Shown here: positions 5,139 to 7,282 of the stretch, piece by piece
How positions within the stretch are numbered: the first letter of the stretch is position 1
How the letters are laid out: every line of letters begins with the position of its first letter
NCBI GenBank assembly: GCA_026225015.1
Contig: JAMFRY010000183.1
Coordinates: forward strand, 1 to 7,282
From: Alphaproteobacteria bacterium
Lineage (GTDB): Bacteria > Pseudomonadota > Alphaproteobacteria > Acetobacterales > Acetobacteraceae
Direction of reading: 5' to 3'
DNA length: 7,282 bases
The notes under the pieces: generated by a model
Told to the model about the DNA's origin: nothing
Database searches by the model: none
The model's input: only the letters and a program-made list of their open reading frames with translations
Position numbers and translations under genes: made by a program

Positions 5139-5442
5139 AACCATCGACGATCCGTGTCTCGAACACCTCTATCGGCTGTTTGGCAGGCGGGTTCTTGGCG
5201 CGCCCTGTCGCCAGGTCAAAACGCGCCCCGTGGACCGGGCAGGCGATCCAGCCATTGGAGACGCGGCCGCCTTCCAGTTTCTCCGATGCATGCGAGCACA
5301 GATTCGCCACCGCATAGACCCGGCTATTCGAGTTGCAGAGCAGGATGGCTTTGCCATTGATCTCCAAGACCAACTTGCCCCCAGGGACAAGATCGGCTTC
5401 CAAAGCGGCGCGAACGAAACTTCCCGAATTCCCCGAATTCAT
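5119..5442 (-). CDS. Rieske-type [2Fe-2S] ferredoxin
   Basis: A 107-aa small Rieske protein of the BphF/NirD-like ferredoxin type. Cluster ligands are Cys49-Ser-His51 and Cys68-Pro-Val-His71, giving C-X-H-X16-C-X2-H, followed by Gly-Ala-Arg-Phe-Asp-Leu-Ala-Thr-Gly as in ferredoxin components of ring-hydroxylating dioxygenases. Leu-Xaa-Pro-Gly-Gly-Lys and the final Ile-Glu-Val-Phe-Glu-Thr strand match the family, and the length is normal. It probably feeds electrons to a Rieske oxygenase such as the one at the left edge, although that gene is 4.7 kb away. The frame is open to an ATG at 5481, but ATG at 5442 is chosen: AGGGGG lies 10 nt upstream (5453-5458), the upstream ATG has none, and the length then fits. 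The first codons contain a perfect 9-bp tandem repeat encoding Asn-Ser-Gly twice. The gene is divergent from the HyuB-like gene. Confidence 0.93.
   Translation of the reverse strand: MNSGNSGSFVRAALEADLVPGGKLVLEINGKAILLCNSNSRVYAVANLCSHASEKLEGGRVSNGWIACPVHGARFDLATGRAKNPPAKQPIEVFETRIVDGWIEVQA
5423..5440 (-). repeat. Perfect 9-bp tandem repeat in the start of the Rieske ferredoxin gene
   Basis: CCCGAATTC occurs twice back to back on the plus strand (5423-5431, 5432-5440). On the coding strand it overlaps the G of the ATG and encodes Asn-Ser-Gly-Asn-Ser-Gly. Copy-number change would add or remove three residues without a frameshift, in a tail ahead of the folded domain. Confidence 0.6.
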
Positions 5443-5755
5443 AGATAACCGGCCCCCTGCGTATGGGATAAGTGCTAACATGCGGGGCGCGGCGGGGCGA
5501 ATGTCTCGTCACGCAGTTGAGCTTGCCGGGACTTTCAACGCCGCTCGGCACCTCCGCTGTGCTGACCATGCAGCGCAGCTTGCCGCAGCCTGCAAAGCGG
5601 CCCCCTAGTTCTTGCTGCCGGGCTTGCCGCCGCGTAACGCTGTTGGCGCCGATGATTCCATCTTGGAGAAAGCGGATGCGTGGTGCTGGCCGCGGTGGGA
5701 CGAGACGTCTTGACCCCGCTGCCATGGCCGGACTCGACATTTGGGAGGGTTTATT
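5443..5755. promoter_or_regulatory. Divergent intergenic region between Rieske ferredoxin and HyuB-like genes
   Basis: 313 bp that should contain promoters for both divergent genes. No convincing coding sequence was found. A plus-strand frame of 99 codons (5472-5771) overlaps the HyuB start out of frame, has no recognisable motif and is Arg/Pro/Cys-rich like a shadow. A TTGACC at 5710-5715 could be a -35 for the HyuB-like gene but has no good -10. ATGCAGCGCAGCTTG at 5568-5582 resembles a sequence upstream of the VOC gene. GC content stays high throughout. Confidence 0.55.
5743..5749 (+). promoter_or_regulatory. Strong ribosome binding site of the HyuB-like gene
   Basis: GGGAGGG followed by 6 nt (TTTATT) before ATG at 5756. 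It fixes the start of the open-ended reading frame, which has several later ATGs. Confidence 0.75.
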
Positions 5756-7282
5756 ATGTCATTTGAACTGAACCGAAGCCTTGCCGCCCGGCGGCCCCCG
5801 CTGCCGTCCCGCGTCAATATCGACCCGGTATCCGCCGGCATCATCCGCGGAACCATGGAGACGGTGTGTTTCGAGGCGGCGACCCATCTGGGCCGGGCCG
5901 CTTCCTCGCCGATCATCAACCAGTCGAACGAGCGCAACGCCGCGATCATCGACGGTCATGGCCGTCTCGCCATGGGAGCGATCGGCACGCCGCACCTCAC
6001 CTTCGTCAACCAGATGATGGTGCGCTGGGCGCTGATGAACCTCGAGGAATACGATATTGGGCCCGGCGACGTGCTGCTCTCCAACGATCCTGATTTTGGC
6101 GGCGGCCATCTACCCGATTACTGCGTCTATGCGCCGGTTTTTGATGAACAGGGCGAGCTGATCCTGTTCCAGACCTTGCAGGCGCATCAGGGCGATACCG
6201 GCGGCAAGGATCCCGGCGGCTTCACCCTGGAGGCAACCGATATTTTCACCGAAGGCGTGTCGTATCCCTGCCTGAAACTCGTGCATCGCGGCAAAAAACG
6301 TATGGATGTGATCCGGATGGTGGAGCGCAATAACCGCTTCGCGACCTTCGGCGGCGACCTTGCGGCGATGATCGGGGGCGTCCAACGGGCCGCCTCGGCG
6401 CTGCAGGCGATGCTGCGCAAATACGGCTCGGACACCGTGAAGGCGGCGATCAATTATTCCATCGAGCATAGCGAAAAGCGGGTCCGCCAGGAGGTCGCGA
6501 AATGGCCGGATGGCAAATATGAGGCGACAGTGTATATCGACCATGACACCGCCGGGACCAAGGATGTGCGGGTGCATGCCGCCTGCACAGTCAAGGGCGA
6601 TCAGCTTACCGTCGATCTTGCTGGCAGTGATGACCGCCAGGAGCTGGTCGGCGTGTGGAACACCTTCGCCAATAGCCGCAGCTATGTGATGATCCAGGTC
6701 TGCGCCGCCGTGGACCCGACCATCGACAAGAATGAAGGCCTGTTCAACGCCATAGATATCCTGATTCCCGATGGCTGCATCGCCAACCCGCCGCCCAACA
6801 AGCCGGCGGCGCTGGGTTCTTTCCACCCGGCATGTGAAATCACCGAGGCGGTTTGCCTTGCTCTGTCGAATGTCGTGCCGGAGCGTTCGGCGCCGCAGCT
6901 CTACAAAATCGGCATGCCGAATGCGGTCATCGGCTTCGATGAGCAGGGCATGTGGATGGACCAGGGCGTCGATTGCCGGTCGATGGATGTCTCCGCGGTG
7001 CAGGGCATCGATGGCTGGGGCTCCTGCCCGGTCAGCCTCGGCAATCTGCTGCTCTCCCAGGCCGAGGATGCCGAGGTCAGGTACCCGATTCTCAATATCA
7101 GCCGGGAAATGAAAACCGATGGCGGCGGCGCGGGCCAATGGCGCGGCGCGCCGGGTAGCTTCAATGTCAAGCGGGTGTTGAAGTCGGTTTCGGCGATGGC
7201 CTGGATGGTTTCGGCCGATCACCCGTTGCGCGGCATGTGCGGGGGCGACGATGCGATCCCCTACAGCAATCACTTTGAATAC
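5756..7282 (+). CDS. Hydantoinase B/oxoprolinase (HyuB)-family protein, acetone-carboxylase-alpha/lactamase-like, 3' end off window
   Basis: 509 codons are visible and the frame is still open at the right edge. HyuB signatures are clear: Ser-Asn-Asp-Pro with Gly-Gly-Gly-His118 (109-118); Ala-His144-Gln-Gly-Asp147-Thr-Gly-Gly, where the His/Asp pair resembles metal ligands of acetone carboxylase; Ile-Phe-Thr-Glu-Gly (163-167); Arg-Asn-Asn-Arg with Gly-Gly-Asp-Leu (191-202); Asp-Leu-Ala-Gly-Ser (287-291); and Thr-Asp-Gly-Gly-Gly-Ala-Gly-Gln-Trp-Arg-Gly (454-464). Family members pair with a HyuA subunit for ATP-dependent opening of hydantoins, oxoproline or lactams, or for carboxylation of acetone or acetophenone. 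HyuB proteins are usually about 520-590 aa and acetone-carboxylase alpha subunits about 770 aa, so the missing end would help tell them apart. No HyuA lies upstream; it may follow. The ATG at 5756 has GGGAGGG 6 nt upstream. The gene is divergent from the Rieske ferredoxin. Confidence 0.9.
   Translation, partial: MSFELNRSLAARRPPLPSRVNIDPVSAGIIRGTMETVCFEAATHLGRAASSPIINQSNERNAAIIDGHGRLAMGAIGTPHLTFVNQMMVRWALMNLEEYDIGPGDVLLSNDPDFGGGHLPDYCVYAPVFDEQGELILFQTLQAHQGDTGGKDPGGFTLEATDIFTEGVSYPCLKLVHRGKKRMDVIRMVERNNRFATFGGDLAAMIGGVQRAASALQAMLRKYGSDTVKAAINYSIEHSEKRVRQEVAKWPDGKYEATVYIDHDTAGTKDVRVHAACTVKGDQLTVDLAGSDDRQELVGVWNTFANSRSYVMIQVCAAVDPTIDKNEGLFNAIDILIPDGCIANPPPNKPAALGSFHPACEITEAVCLALSNVVPERSAPQLYKIGMPNAVIGFDEQGMWMDQGVDCRSMDVSAVQGIDGWGSCPVSLGNLLLSQAEDAEVRYPILNISREMKTDGGGAGQWRGAPGSFNVKRVLKSVSAMAWMVSADHPLRGMCGGDDAIPYSNHFEY

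Noticed and set aside
5605..5755. Tail of the minus-strand frame 5605-5949 lying in the divergent gap, considered as a gene remnant
   Set aside because: The upstream part is antisense to the HyuB-like gene and the tail shows no recognisable family, so a remnant cannot be supported.
5472..5771. 99-codon plus-strand frame ahead of the HyuB-like gene
   Set aside because: No motif, Arg/Pro/Cys-rich composition, and out-of-frame overlap with a HyuB start that has a strong Shine-Dalgarno.
6110..7273. 387-codon minus-strand open frame
   Set aside because: It is fully antisense to the HyuB-like gene, whose plus-strand translation has clear family motifs. The antisense product is rich in His, Arg and Ala with no recognisable domain, as expected for a GC-bias shadow.
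1..7282. Mobile element, CRISPR array, tRNA or rRNA
   Set aside because: No transposase, terminal inverted repeats, regularly spaced repeats or RNA gene structure was found on either strand.

Overview
The window reads as part of an accessory catabolic gene cluster from a GC-rich Gram-negative bacterium, most plausibly an alphaproteobacterium. This rests on roughly 60% G+C, strong GC3 bias with long antisense shadow frames, and the mix of Rieske oxygenase, putidaredoxin-type ferredoxin, SDR and HyuB families. The taxonomic call is inference. No rRNA, tRNA, CRISPR array or insertion sequence was seen.

Layout. (1) Positions 1-448 (minus) are the N-terminal third of a Rieske [2Fe-2S] ring-hydroxylating oxygenase alpha subunit, cut by the window edge. 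It sits 20 bp downstream of an amidohydrolase (469-1746, minus) in one apparent operon. (2) A 228-bp divergent region (1747-1974) holds a perfect 14-bp palindrome and a perfect 10-bp-arm inverted repeat. It separates that operon from a VOC/glyoxalase-fold gene (1975-2442, plus). (3) The VOC gene converges, with an 18-bp gap, on a minus-strand pair: SDR dehydrogenase (2842-3678), then a putidaredoxin-like [2Fe-2S] ferredoxin (2461-2787). (4) An AraC-family regulator (3874-4875, minus) follows. (5) A Rieske-type ferredoxin (5119-5442, minus) is divergent across 313 bp from (6) a HyuB/acetone-carboxylase-alpha-like gene (5756 to the right edge, plus), which is open at the 3' end.

How they may work together (inference). 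The Rieske oxygenase would hydroxylate a cyclic or aromatic substrate using electrons from one of the two ferredoxins; no reductase is visible. The SDR would oxidise an alcohol or diol product. The VOC enzyme, amidohydrolase and HyuB-type enzyme would handle ring opening, hydrolysis of an amide or related bond, or ATP-dependent carboxylation or lactam hydrolysis. The AraC protein is the obvious local regulator. The substrate cannot be named from sequence alone, but a Rieske oxygenase, two dissimilar ferredoxins, an amidohydrolase and a HyuB homologue within 7.3 kb is a distinctive combination.
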